Origin: JACNKV01 sp964645915
GTDB lineage: Bacteria; Fidelibacterota; Marinisomatia; Marinisomatales; JACNKV01
Direction: 5' to 3'
DNA length: 31,760 nucleotides
Assembly: GCA_964645915.1 (NCBI GenBank)
Contig: CAZYDH010000020.1
Coordinates: forward strand, 1-31,760
Below are positions 16,556-24,950 of this stretch, piece by piece. The notes under the pieces are model-generated. The model was not told the DNA's origin, did no database searches, and was given only the letters and a program-made list of their open reading frames with translations. The position numbers and the translations under genes are program-made. How positions within the stretch are numbered: the stretch's first letter is position 1; the number at the start of each line of letters is the position of its first letter.

Positions 16556-19212
16556 TGAAGTATCTCCAAATTAGACGTTATTTTTTCGAGTTCTTCAGAC
16601 ATCTCGATTTGTTTTGTTTTTTCCCGATCAATAACCGCTTGTGGGGCTCGACTTATAAAATTATCATTTGAGAGCTTTTTCTCAACACCGATTAAATGAC
16701 CTTTTAATTCATTTTGTCGTTTTCCCAACCGTGATCGCTCTTTATCCAAATCAATTAATCCCTCTAGTGGAATAAAAAGCTCCATATTGCGAACAACTCC
16801 GGTAGCCGCATGAGGGGGTTTTTCTACTTCTTCGTTCCAATGGACGGATCCAATATTTGCAAGTTTCTGAATAGTGGATAAATGATCGGTAAATATATTG
16901 TTTTTATCCTCGGGAACTCTTGCAACAAGATCGGCAATTTTCGATGGGGGGACATTTAACCGACTCCGAATAGTTCGAATAGTGGAAATAACCTCCTGAA
17001 CCACTTCCATAGTCTCCTCAGCTTCGGAATTTATACTATTCTTGTTCACTACCGGCCATTCTGAAATGATCAAATCTTCTTCATCAGATGATTTAAAATG
17101 ATTCCATAATTCTTCAGTTATAAATGGTGCATAAGGATGAAGAAGTGCAAGAATAGTTTTCAATACTTTTACTGAAATAATTCGAGTGATTTCTGCTTTT
17201 CTTGGATCTGAACTGCGAAAATGCGTTTTAGCAATTTCAATATACCAATCACAAAAATCATTCCATGTGAATTCATATATCACTTTTGCAGCTTCGTTGA
17301 AATGAAATCTATCCAATTGACGGTTCATATTGTGAATAGCTTTATTCATTCGACTCAGTATCCATTTTTCCAAAAGACCCATTTCTTCTTCAGCGATCTC
17401 TTGGTTTTGGATTGGATGATCTGAAAGGTTCATTTGAATAAATCGCGCGGCATTCCACAACTTATTCATGAAATTACGACCAACTTCCAAACGGGTAGAT
17501 GAGAATAGAACGTCCAATCCTTGAGGGGCCATTAACATGATACCGAACCTAACCGCATCGGTTCCATATTGATTAAACAAATCAAATGGATCGGGTGAGT
17601 TGCCTAAAGATTTACTGAATTTTCTTCCGTCTTCATCTCTGAGGATACTGGTAAAATAAACATCTTTAAATGGAATTTCTCCAATAAACTCTTCATTAGC
17701 CATAATCATCCGTGCTACCCAAAAGAAGATAATGTCCGGACCGGTAACTAGAGTATCTGTTGGCATGTAGTAGTTTAATTCTTCGCTATCGTTAGGCCAG
17801 GAGTGAACAGCAAAAGGCCAAAGCCAAGAACTCGACCAAGTATCTAATACATCAGGATCTTGAATTAAATTATTTGAATTACAAGAAGTGCACTGTACAG
17901 GTTTATCGACTTGCACATGTAATTGTCCACAGTCACTACAGGTATAAACAGGGATACGATGCCCCCAAGTAAGTTGTCTGCTTATGCACCAGTCTTTAAT
18001 ATTTTCCATCCAATGATTATAGGTTTTTACCCAATGGTTCGGATGGAAATTAATTTTTCCTGAATTCACTGCTTCTATCGCAGGTTTTGCGAGATCCGTC
18101 ATTTTCATGAACCACTGTTCAGAAATGTACGGCTCAATCGGGACCCCACCTCTTTCAGAGTATCCGACTTTGTGTGTGTAATCCTCTATTTTTTCTATTA
18201 GATCGAGCTTTTCTAAATCTTGGACAACTTTCTTTCTAGCATCTTCTCGTGATAACCCTTGATATACTTTCGGAACATTTTCATTCAAAGAAGCATCTTT
18301 ATGTAAAATATTGATGAATCTTAAATCATGTTTTTCACCCATATTGAAATCATTTGGGTCATGAGCCGGTGTTACTTTAACACATCCTGTACCAAATTCA
18401 GGATCAACAAATTCATCAGGAATGACAGGAATTTTGCGATCGACAAGGGGTAAAATGATATTGTTACCAATTAAATGTTTTGTTCGAGAATCATTTGGAT
18501 TAACTGCAACTGCCGTATCGCCCAACATAGTTTCCGGTCGCGTGGTTGCAACCGTTACAAAATCATCCCCACCTTCAATCGGATATCGAATATACCAAAG
18601 CTTTCCTTGTACTTCACGATGGAGAACTTCCTCATCACTTATTGCAGATTTCGAGACAGGACACCAATTCACCAATCGATGTCCACGATAGATCAATCCT
18701 TTATCATATAACTTTACAAAAGCTTCAAGAACTGCTCTTGTATATCCTTCATCCATCGTAAAGCGTTCTCGTTCCCAATCACATGAGCAACCCAGTTTTT
18801 TCAATTGCTTGATAATGATCCCGCCATACTTTTCTTTCCACTGCCATGCATATTCTAAAAATTCTTCTCGTGTGAGATCTTCTTTGTTAATCCCCATGTC
18901 TTTTAGCATGGTTACTACTTTTGTTTCTGTAGCAATCGATGCATGGTCAGTACCCGGAATCCAACACGCTTCTTTTCCTTCCATCCTCGCCTTGCGGATT
19001 AAGATATCTTGCATGGTATTATTTAACACATGTCCCATTGTCAGCATCCCGGTGACATTAGGAGGAGGAATCACAATTGTATAGGGTTCTTTTCCCGAGT
19101 TTGGTTCTGAATGGAAATAATTGTTCTCCAGCCAGTGGTCGTACCAACGATCTTCTATTTCTTTAGGTGCATATACTTTTCCGAGTTGAGTATCGGTATT
19201 CATCCCTGTCAT
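16552..19212 (-). CDS. valS: Valyl-tRNA synthetase
   Basis: An 886-residue class I synthetase. Visible: the PPPNVTGMLTMGHVLNNT segment (HIGH-equivalent at 59-62), CP1 editing domain with the TTRPETMLGDTAVAV motif (about 223-237), a zinc-ribbon-like insertion Cys425-x2-Cys428 / Cys441-x2-Cys444, KFSKS at 531-535 (KMSKS-equivalent), the anticodon-binding helical domain (about 620-780) and the C-terminal coiled-coil arm (about 820-886). It charges tRNA-Val. Two ATGs, at 19212 and 19203, are both possible starts; the AAGGA is very close to the first, so Met4 may be used. Confidence 0.97.
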   Translation of the reverse strand: MTGMNTDTQLGKVYAPKEIEDRWYDHWLENNYFHSEPNSGKEPYTIVIPPPNVTGMLTMGHVLNNTMQDILIRKARMEGKEACWIPGTDHASIATETKVVTMLKDMGINKEDLTREEFLEYAWQWKEKYGGIIIKQLKKLGCSCDWERERFTMDEGYTRAVLEAFVKLYDKGLIYRGHRLVNWCPVSKSAISDEEVLHREVQGKLWYIRYPIEGGDDFVTVATTRPETMLGDTAVAVNPNDSRTKHLIGNNIILPLVDRKIPVIPDEFVDPEFGTGCVKVTPAHDPNDFNMGEKHDLRFINILHKDASLNENVPKVYQGLSREDARKKVVQDLEKLDLIEKIEDYTHKVGYSERGGVPIEPYISEQWFMKMTDLAKPAIEAVNSGKINFHPNHWVKTYNHWMENIKDWCISRQLTWGHRIPVYTCSDCGQLHVQVDKPVQCTSCNSNNLIQDPDVLDTWSSSWLWPFAVHSWPNDSEELNYYMPTDTLVTGPDIIFFWVARMIMANEEFIGEIPFKDVYFTSILRDEDGRKFSKSLGNSPDPFDLFNQYGTDAVRFGIMLMAPQGLDVLFSSTRLEVGRNFMNKLWNAARFIQMNLSDHPIQNQEIAEEEMGLLEKWILSRMNKAIHNMNRQLDRFHFNEAAKVIYEFTWNDFCDWYIEIAKTHFRSSDPRKAEITRIISVKVLKTILALLHPYAPFITEELWNHFKSSDEEDLIISEWPVVNKNSINSEAEETMEVVQEVISTIRTIRSRLNVPPSKIADLVARVPEDKNNIFTDHLSTIQKLANIGSVHWNEEVEKPPHAATGVVRNMELFIPLEGLIDLDKERSRLGKRQNELKGHLIGVEKKLSNDNFISRAPQAVIDREKTKQIEMSEELEKITSNLEILQ

Positions 19213-19259
19213 TTTCCTTATCTATCTTAATTTATATTCTGTATTGTGGATTTATATTG

Positions 19260-19769
19260 TTATCGTTCTAACACCAGACTGAAAGCGGTAGTTAATTTTA
19301 GAACATTCTTATTTGCATTGACTAATTTTTTACAAAGAACCCGACTGATATTTTGCATGATCTTATATCCGGTTTCTTTATGCTCATCACAGATTTTGAA
19401 CAGATCGTCTTTCATGATGCGCATGAGTTCACAATTAGTGAGTGCAGTAATATTTGCGGTTCTTTTTGCATTGGATTCAAATAGTGTCATTTCACCAAAA
19501 AATGGAGGAGGATCATCCTTGCTAGATAATTGAACAATTGATTTTTCCCGCGTGTCATTTTGGCCTTTATTCAAAGGGAGTGTTAATGCCTGATTAATCT
19601 CAATCGTGCCTTCAAGTAATAAATAAATTGAATCTCCTACTTCACCCTCTATGATAAAATCTTTTCCTTCTTGTATACGAATGGTCTTTGCAACACTTTG
19701 AAAATGTTCTATTTCTTTGTTTTCAAGATTATTAAATAGTGAGAATCGTTTCATATGTTTGATATTCAT
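19260..19769 (-). CDS. Stand-alone cyclic-nucleotide-binding domain protein
   Basis: With the start at ATG 19769-19767 (preceded by a strong GAGGT Shine-Dalgarno; an upstream in-frame codon at 19805 lies inside the previous gene) the protein has 169 residues. It is a CAP-family effector domain: HFQSVAKTIRIQEGKDFIIEGEVGDSIYLLLEGTIEI, then the phosphate-binding cassette FFGEMTLFESNAKRTANITAL (F-G-E and R-T-A conserved). There is no helix-turn-helix, so it is not a transcription factor; a helical C terminus follows. It starts eight bases after the stop of a K+ channel gene, so it is likely made together with it and could gate it as a separate subunit. Cyclic-nucleotide type (cAMP or cGMP) cannot be told. 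Confidence 0.85.
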   Translation of the reverse strand: MNIKHMKRFSLFNNLENKEIEHFQSVAKTIRIQEGKDFIIEGEVGDSIYLLLEGTIEINQALTLPLNKGQNDTREKSIVQLSSKDDPPPFFGEMTLFESNAKRTANITALTNCELMRIMKDDLFKICDEHKETGYKIMQNISRVLCKKLVNANKNVLKLTTAFSLVLER

Positions 19770-19776
19770 AATTACC

Positions 19777-20898
19777 TCACTGAATGACGATGGCACGTTC
19801 ACCATCTTGAATGATATAATCTTTCTGTGGATTAATGACCGTATTTACACGACTTTCTTCCTGGAGAGATATCCCACCTTCTCTTAATTTTCGCTCAATA
19901 AATGCATCTAAAGAGGACGAATCAGCAGATAATACTTCTCCAATTCCAAGTTGATCTTCTTCAGAATAAACTCCAACTAACACCCAACCATGTTCAGTTC
20001 GGAAATAGTTGAAAAGTTCATCAAAAGTTTTTTCAATAAATTTAGAAGGGATGTTTACACGTTTTAATCTCGAAGAAGATTTATGACTTAATAAAACATC
20101 AACGGTTTGTGGAATCCCCGGGTCCATCACATGAGATGCAACCATAAATGCACCAAAATCATCACTGAGAACTACTTCATCTACATTTGCCCGACGAATA
20201 TGTTTTAAGTTGTCTCGATTGTGTAAATAAGCAACAACACGTACATTTGGTTCCATACTCTTAATCGTTAACGTAGCAAATATTGTTGATTCATCCGGAT
20301 GCTTTTTTTGTTTACTACTATCATTTGGAATGATAACGACCGTTTCGGCATTCTGTAAATTGGCTTTTTCTAAAATCTGTTCTTGAGCAAAATCTCCGGT
20401 GATGTAATGAAGGTTAATTTTTCTGTACTTATTTTTTAGCCGATTGATCTCTTCTTCGCTCAGGTCATTGATCAGAACCACATCCATTTTACTGTTGGAT
20501 AAGTATTGGATTGAATCGATTATTTTTTCACCATTTCGATTCCATCCGCACAGAATTACATGATTATTAAAGCTAATTTTTTCCAAACCTTTTCCCTCCC
20601 GAATTTTTTTTGCTACAAAAATAGAAGAAATGGTCGCAGTTAACATCGATATTAGTGATATTCCTGCAAACATGACCAACACAGAAAATAATCGTCCTCC
20701 CTGAGAGACGGGAGAAAAATCTCCATAACCAACTGTGGTCATCGTAACGATCGCCCACCAAAATGGATTCTCACTTTCGATTATCGGTCCGGTCTCAAAA
20801 AAACGCAGAACGAATCCGCCCAAGATCATTACAAAGAATATCCCGAAGCCGATCTGAAAAAAACTATTACGAATTAATGTACGAATCCACACACGCAT
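19777..20898 (-). CDS. Two-transmembrane potassium channel with RCK (TrkA) domain
   Basis: The 373-residue protein has TM1 (about 14-34), a pore helix and selectivity filter TTVGYGDFSP (54-63), TM2 (about 68-95), then an RCK/TrkA-N Rossmann domain from about 112 (NNHVILCGWNRNGEKIID, with the GxNxxG nucleotide-binding pattern) and a TrkA-C-like lobe (about 275-373). This is the MthK-like layout: a tetrameric inner-membrane K+ channel gated by ligands binding the RCK ring. The next gene downstream encodes a detached cyclic-nucleotide-binding domain, suggesting dual ligand control. Confidence 0.93.
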   Translation of the reverse strand: MRVWIRTLIRNSFFQIGFGIFFVMILGGFVLRFFETGPIIESENPFWWAIVTMTTVGYGDFSPVSQGGRLFSVLVMFAGISLISMLTATISSIFVAKKIREGKGLEKISFNNHVILCGWNRNGEKIIDSIQYLSNSKMDVVLINDLSEEEINRLKNKYRKINLHYITGDFAQEQILEKANLQNAETVVIIPNDSSKQKKHPDESTIFATLTIKSMEPNVRVVAYLHNRDNLKHIRRANVDEVVLSDDFGAFMVASHVMDPGIPQTVDVLLSHKSSSRLKRVNIPSKFIEKTFDELFNYFRTEHGWVLVGVYSEEDQLGIGEVLSADSSSLDAFIERKLREGGISLQEESRVNTVINPQKDYIIQDGERAIVIQ

Positions 20899-20943
20899 AG
20901 GCGTAAATTAACCCATCCTGAGGAAATTTTACAGAACAGTTTT

Positions 20944-22347
20944 TTATTTAGATGATTTAGAAAACACGGCTACGGTCTCTACATGCGCCGTATGTGGAAA
21001 CATATCCACTACCGTGAGTTTTGATAAACTATATCCTCGATTTAGCAAGATTTGTGTGTCACGAGCTTGGGTTGTCGGATTACAGGATATATACACAATC
21101 CTTTTTGCTCCGAATTTGATTAGATGTTTTGTGGTGTTCTCATGCATCCCTGCTCGCGGCGGATCTACAATTATCACGTCTGGCTTTGGTAATTTTTTTA
21201 CAAGCCCGGTTTGTGTAAAAAACGTGTCTAGATTAGCTTTATGGAAAAACGCATTTCCTACTCCATTTGACACAGCATTCCGAGTCGCATCTTCTATGGC
21301 AGAAACGATCACTTCAAACCCATGCACTTCTTTAGCATATTTTGCCATAAATATTCCAATAGTTCCGGTTCCGCAGTACAGATCATAAAGAACCTCTTTA
21401 CCGATTAATTGTGCACCTTCCATAGCGATTTCATATAGTCTATTCCCTTGAAGGCTATTTGTTTGGAAAAATGAATTTGCAGAAATTTCAAATGTCCTGT
21501 CTCCCATCTTTTCTTCTATAGACGGCGTTCCGAACAACAAAATCTCAAACTCCCCGTGTGCTGTATCCCCTTTTCGGGTGTTCACATTATTTACGATAGA
21601 GGTGATCATTGGAAATTTTTCCAGCAATCCATCTACAAGAGGTTGTAATAAATCCGTATTTTCATAAGATGTTACAATATTAACCATAACCTGATTGGTA
21701 TTTACACCAAATTTCAACACTAAATGACGTAAAAATCCAATATGTGTGCGAACATCGTATGGTTTAAGTTTGTATTCTTTTGCCAACGTTCGGGCAGCAT
21801 TTAATATCTCATTACCTAAAGGCTGCTGAATATGGCATTCATGTATATCCAATATCTTATCAAACCGCTTTGGGATATGAAGACCTAAGGCAAAATCTTT
21901 TTCTGTATTCTCCGGTTCATTGGGCAATAACCAGCGACGGTTTGAAAACGTAAATTCCATTTTATTTCGATAATGAAAAAACGGGTCTGCTGAGACAGTC
22001 TGGTCAATTTCAATATCTTTAATCCCAGCTAGACGACGAAATATGTCCGCTACTTGTTTTTGTTTTTGATGTACTTGTTCGGTGTAGTCAAGGTGCTGAA
22101 CTTTGCATCCTCCGCAATAATCAAAATGCTCACATCGAGGAGCCACATAATATGGAGATTGGTCCAGTACATCTATAATGCGTGCTTCACCATACCCTTT
22201 TCGCTTTTTATAGATAAAAGCCTTTACTGTTTGACCCGGAATCCCTCCGTCAACAAAAATAACAAAATCATCGATACGTGAAACTCCTCTGGCACCATAC
22301 GCTAACGATTCAATCTTTAATTCTAGTTCATCGCCTTTTTTTATCAT
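20944..22347 (-). CDS. rlmD: 23S rRNA (uracil-5-)-methyltransferase, RlmD/RumA type
   Basis: A 467-residue enzyme with an N-terminal TRAM domain (about 2-60), an iron-sulfur cluster motif Cys72-x5-Cys78-x2-Cys81 with the fourth ligand Cys171, and a class I SAM-methyltransferase core (DLYCGTGTIGIF from 322, VDPPRAG at 394-400, catalytic SCNPTTQARD with Cys422). It methylates C5 of a uridine in 23S rRNA; whether U1939 (RlmD), U747 (RlmC), both (RlmCD), or a tRNA position cannot be decided from sequence alone. It follows the repeat membrane-protein gene by only 23 bases and may be co-transcribed. Confidence 0.9.
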   Translation of the reverse strand: MIKKGDELELKIESLAYGARGVSRIDDFVIFVDGGIPGQTVKAFIYKKRKGYGEARIIDVLDQSPYYVAPRCEHFDYCGGCKVQHLDYTEQVHQKQKQVADIFRRLAGIKDIEIDQTVSADPFFHYRNKMEFTFSNRRWLLPNEPENTEKDFALGLHIPKRFDKILDIHECHIQQPLGNEILNAARTLAKEYKLKPYDVRTHIGFLRHLVLKFGVNTNQVMVNIVTSYENTDLLQPLVDGLLEKFPMITSIVNNVNTRKGDTAHGEFEILLFGTPSIEEKMGDRTFEISANSFFQTNSLQGNRLYEIAMEGAQLIGKEVLYDLYCGTGTIGIFMAKYAKEVHGFEVIVSAIEDATRNAVSNGVGNAFFHKANLDTFFTQTGLVKKLPKPDVIIVDPPRAGMHENTTKHLIKFGAKRIVYISCNPTTQARDTQILLNRGYSLSKLTVVDMFPHTAHVETVAVFSKSSK

Positions 22348-22370
22348 TTATCTTCTTTATTAATCTACTA

Positions 22371-23633
22371 TTAAAAGCTTAATGTGAAATTCATTCCGGG
22401 TATATAACTTTTCGAATTTGACATGATAATCGGTTGCATTGACAACTTCATATCAGAAGACGTATTCTTTCCGAATTTAATTTTCCGTTTAGTTATCGCT
22501 TTTGATGTCAAATAAAACCCGGCTGTTGCTGATGCAATATCAACGATCCTGGCACCTTTTACCTCATAGTCTAAGTCTGCAATCAATGCAATTCCAAGCC
22601 ATGTTAAATATCCTGCTGTGGTTCCTAATGCAATCACACCGGCATCACCCACGGTTAATTCCATATCTTGTACCATTTCATCAGCAATATATGTATAACC
22701 ATTTATGGATATTAAGCCGGTTAGCATCATTTCTCTATATTCTTCTAATTCAAACATAGCCGCTAACTCAATCCATGTAAAAAATCCTAAAACAGTACCA
22801 ATGCCTACAAAAGATGCATCTCCTTTTGTATATGATTTATTCTTAACGAATCGATGGGTGTAGTAACCTCCTGCTAATGCTCCGGAGTATGCCAATGGAA
22901 GTCCAATTCTGATCCACGTGTCGGATGGATCATCCGGGATATCAGTGATAAGCGTATAGCCAATCCATGTATTAAACCCTGATAAAATACTTCCTCCGAT
23001 AATCATTGAAGTTTGTCCGTCTGTTGGTTGCCATTTTTGGTACAGTTTGTCCATATAATATATTCCAATCGGAGCAGCCGTCATCATATACGTAAACATG
23101 GCTTTTTCATCTGGATCAAATTGTTCCCAATTATCAAATCCAACTAACGCCATTAATGGAAACACAGATACGATTCCCAAAGATGCTCCAAAATTTTGTG
23201 AATAAGCCCGACCATAAGAAATATCCATTTCTTTTGTATACATCCATGTTGTGTAAAATCCTCCTGCAAATAACAAAAGTTGGGTTCCCATAATTACTTT
23301 TCTATCCTCTATTCCAAGGACATACGGTACACCAAACCCATATAAACCATTTCCAAGTGCCATATTTTGATAAATAATCCACCAACGACCTTCTTGGCTT
23401 AGCGCTTTACTTCCAGGTTTGGTTTCAATTATCACTTCTCTTTGTAGACTTAATTGAATATCCGCATCTGTTAATCCAAGTGAAGACTGTAATGCGTCAA
23501 GCAGTACTTGTTCATTTTCAGTGATTACACTATCTTCAATAGCAGTCTGATATAAATTCTTATACGTGTCAATATTAGTTTGTGCAATAATTCCGGATGC
23601 TACAAAAAATGAAATTAAAAACAGATGTTTCAT
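22371..23633 (-). CDS. Repeat-containing membrane protein of unknown function next to BMC operon
   Basis: I do not recognise the 420-residue product. It has a cleavable signal peptide (MKHLFLISFFVASGIIAQ), a charged helical segment to about residue 70, then roughly ten hydrophobic segments. Three repeats of about 58-65 residues begin at Gly206, Gly271 and Gly329. Each opens with a G-[DQ]-x-[AS] start and a small-residue-rich first segment of the type GxxxGxxTWxxxAxx, followed by an acidic turn and a second hydrophobic segment. A more degenerate copy may lie at about 111-165. The C terminus ends in NFTLSF, an aromatic end that recalls outer-membrane insertion signals, yet the segments look more helical than beta. 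An AAAGGG Shine-Dalgarno precedes the start. It lies 100 bases downstream of the last shell gene and may be the terminal gene of the BMC transcript or begin the next unit. Confidence 0.6.
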   Translation of the reverse strand: MKHLFLISFFVASGIIAQTNIDTYKNLYQTAIEDSVITENEQVLLDALQSSLGLTDADIQLSLQREVIIETKPGSKALSQEGRWWIIYQNMALGNGLYGFGVPYVLGIEDRKVIMGTQLLLFAGGFYTTWMYTKEMDISYGRAYSQNFGASLGIVSVFPLMALVGFDNWEQFDPDEKAMFTYMMTAAPIGIYYMDKLYQKWQPTDGQTSMIIGGSILSGFNTWIGYTLITDIPDDPSDTWIRIGLPLAYSGALAGGYYTHRFVKNKSYTKGDASFVGIGTVLGFFTWIELAAMFELEEYREMMLTGLISINGYTYIADEMVQDMELTVGDAGVIALGTTAGYLTWLGIALIADLDYEVKGARIVDIASATAGFYLTSKAITKRKIKFGKNTSSDMKLSMQPIIMSNSKSYIPGMNFTLSF

Positions 23634-23733
23634 GATAGACCCTTTTGTTAATTAGGTTATTGAATTAACGAACGATATCAAACTAACTGAGTATCAATAA
23701 ATAAAACAAGTGAAATAAATAAAAAAGATAAAA

Positions 23734-24003
23734 CTATTTTGTATAAATCTCGTCAATAATACCGATAATGATGGATCGAATCGGAGCATTGTCTTTTTCA
23801 AAAATTTGGCGTGCGGAATTTCCTTCGTCAATCATTAAAACTGTATCTCCTGCTCCTGCGTCTACAGTATCCACAGCAATTAAATAATCACCCGTCAAAG
23901 AACCGTCAGGATTCAATTTATCAACAACCAATATTTTACGTTCATCATAAAAGTGATGATTAATTGTTGAGTGCAATGCACCAGCTACTTTCCCTAAGAT
24001 CAT
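23734..24003 (-). CDS. BMC-P pentameric shell vertex protein 3 (EutN/CcmL family)
   Basis: An 89-residue protein of the EutN/CcmL fold: MILGKVAGAL start, the LVVDKLNPDG segment, YLIAVDTVDAGAGDTVLMIDEGNSAR core and the C-terminal IIIGIIDEIY. Five copies form a truncated pyramid that caps a shell vertex. Its ATG overlaps the stop of the preceding BMC-P gene (ATGA at 24000-24003), with GAGGTG as Shine-Dalgarno inside that gene. It is the most canonical of the three pentamer proteins here. Confidence 0.93.
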   Translation of the reverse strand: MILGKVAGALHSTINHHFYDERKILVVDKLNPDGSLTGDYLIAVDTVDAGAGDTVLMIDEGNSARQIFEKDNAPIRSIIIGIIDEIYTK

Positions 24004-24287
24004 TCTTTCACCTCTTTATTTAAAAGATGAACATCATCGACTATTCCAACCACAGCATCATCCACAGGGACAAACCACGGATCCAACGTTAATGCAGCCT
24101 CTCGTGAGCTTTCATAATAAATTAATTCACCCGGTCCGGCCATTCTTGTCGAGTCAGTAGCAACAATTGGAGAACCAATGGGTTCCTGATTTTTATTCAA
24201 TGGTTGAACAAGAACCATCGGAACATTTTCTAATCCTTCATAAACAACACAGGGAGTTACCGTTCCGAAAACTTTTCCAAGTTTCAT
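24000..24287 (-). CDS. BMC-P pentameric shell vertex protein 2 (EutN/CcmL family)
   Basis: The chosen start is ATG 24287-24285 (95 residues, MKLGKVFGTV), because GGTGGAG lies nine bases before it; the in-frame GTG at 24302 is part of that Shine-Dalgarno and would add five non-family residues. The fold is EutN/CcmL, but the central loop differs from the usual GAG-rich core (ATDSTRMAGPGELIYYESSREA), and the tail VGIVDDVHLL is canonical. The preceding BMC-T stop codon is one base away, so the three last shell genes are translationally coupled. Probably a second, distinct vertex protein of the same shell. Confidence 0.9.
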   Translation of the reverse strand: MKLGKVFGTVTPCVVYEGLENVPMVLVQPLNKNQEPIGSPIVATDSTRMAGPGELIYYESSREAALTLDPWFVPVDDAVVGIVDDVHLLNKEVKE

Positions 24288-24288
24288 G

Positions 24289-24897
24289 TTACAATTCTCC
24301 ACCTTCTAACGAATCAAACTCCGTATCCGTAAATGATGTTGATGAATTGATTTGTGTTGCTATATCATTATGAATATTTGGAACGATGATCTCACTTAAC
24401 CAATGATCATCTTTTGGTGTTGCGTTCTTAGCGATCTTTACTGCTGCTTGAACTTCCTCTAAAGATCCACCAAAGATAGAAAACGCTTTCCCACCAATAT
24501 CATCAGCAAGTCGTATTTCAATTAAATCCACATCTGCTCCCTTAATTCCTGCATCAGTGGATTTTATCATGGTCGCGACGGAAGTCGTTTCAATGACTCC
24601 GATTGCATCATGGTTACAGGAAATTCTTTCTCCAAGAATTCCATCGTGAACCTGTACATGAATATCAGGAAGGAAAACTTTATCGAGTAAATGATCACTT
24701 GATGTAAGGATCCCTTCGGCAAAAGCTTCTTCTACAGATGCAACACTTCCACCAATCAAAATTAGGTATTTACCATTATGCACCGTTCCTGTTTTCAATA
24801 CACTGATAGGTGCTTTTTTCACCATCAGGTCACCGGTTTTAATTCCGACGGCAATACTATCTATTTCCAAAAGGGCAATTGCAGGATATTTTTTCAT
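24289..24897 (-). CDS. BMC-T tandem-domain shell protein, single-layer type
   Basis: The 202-residue protein carries two BMC domains: about 3-85 (PAIALLEIDSIAVGIKTGDLMVKKAPISVL, GKYLILIGGSVASVEEA) and about 99-178 (DAIGVIETTSVATMIKSTDAGIKGADVDLIEIRLADDIGGKAFSIFGGSLEEVQAAV). Three copies make a pseudohexameric facet tile. Sequence style resembles the BMC-T1 type known from the Haliangium ochraceum shell, without the cluster-binding Cys of PduT. The last 25 or so residues form an acidic/serine-threonine tail with no family counterpart that I recognise. Shine-Dalgarno AGGAA precedes the start; it follows the aldehyde dehydrogenase gene by 53 bases. Confidence 0.9.
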   Translation of the reverse strand: MKKYPAIALLEIDSIAVGIKTGDLMVKKAPISVLKTGTVHNGKYLILIGGSVASVEEAFAEGILTSSDHLLDKVFLPDIHVQVHDGILGERISCNHDAIGVIETTSVATMIKSTDAGIKGADVDLIEIRLADDIGGKAFSIFGGSLEEVQAAVKIAKNATPKDDHWLSEIIVPNIHNDIATQINSSTSFTDTEFDSLEGGEL

Positions 24898-24950
24898 TAT
24901 TTAATTCCTATTGTATCTATCGTTACATTTAATGCTGATACTATATTTCC

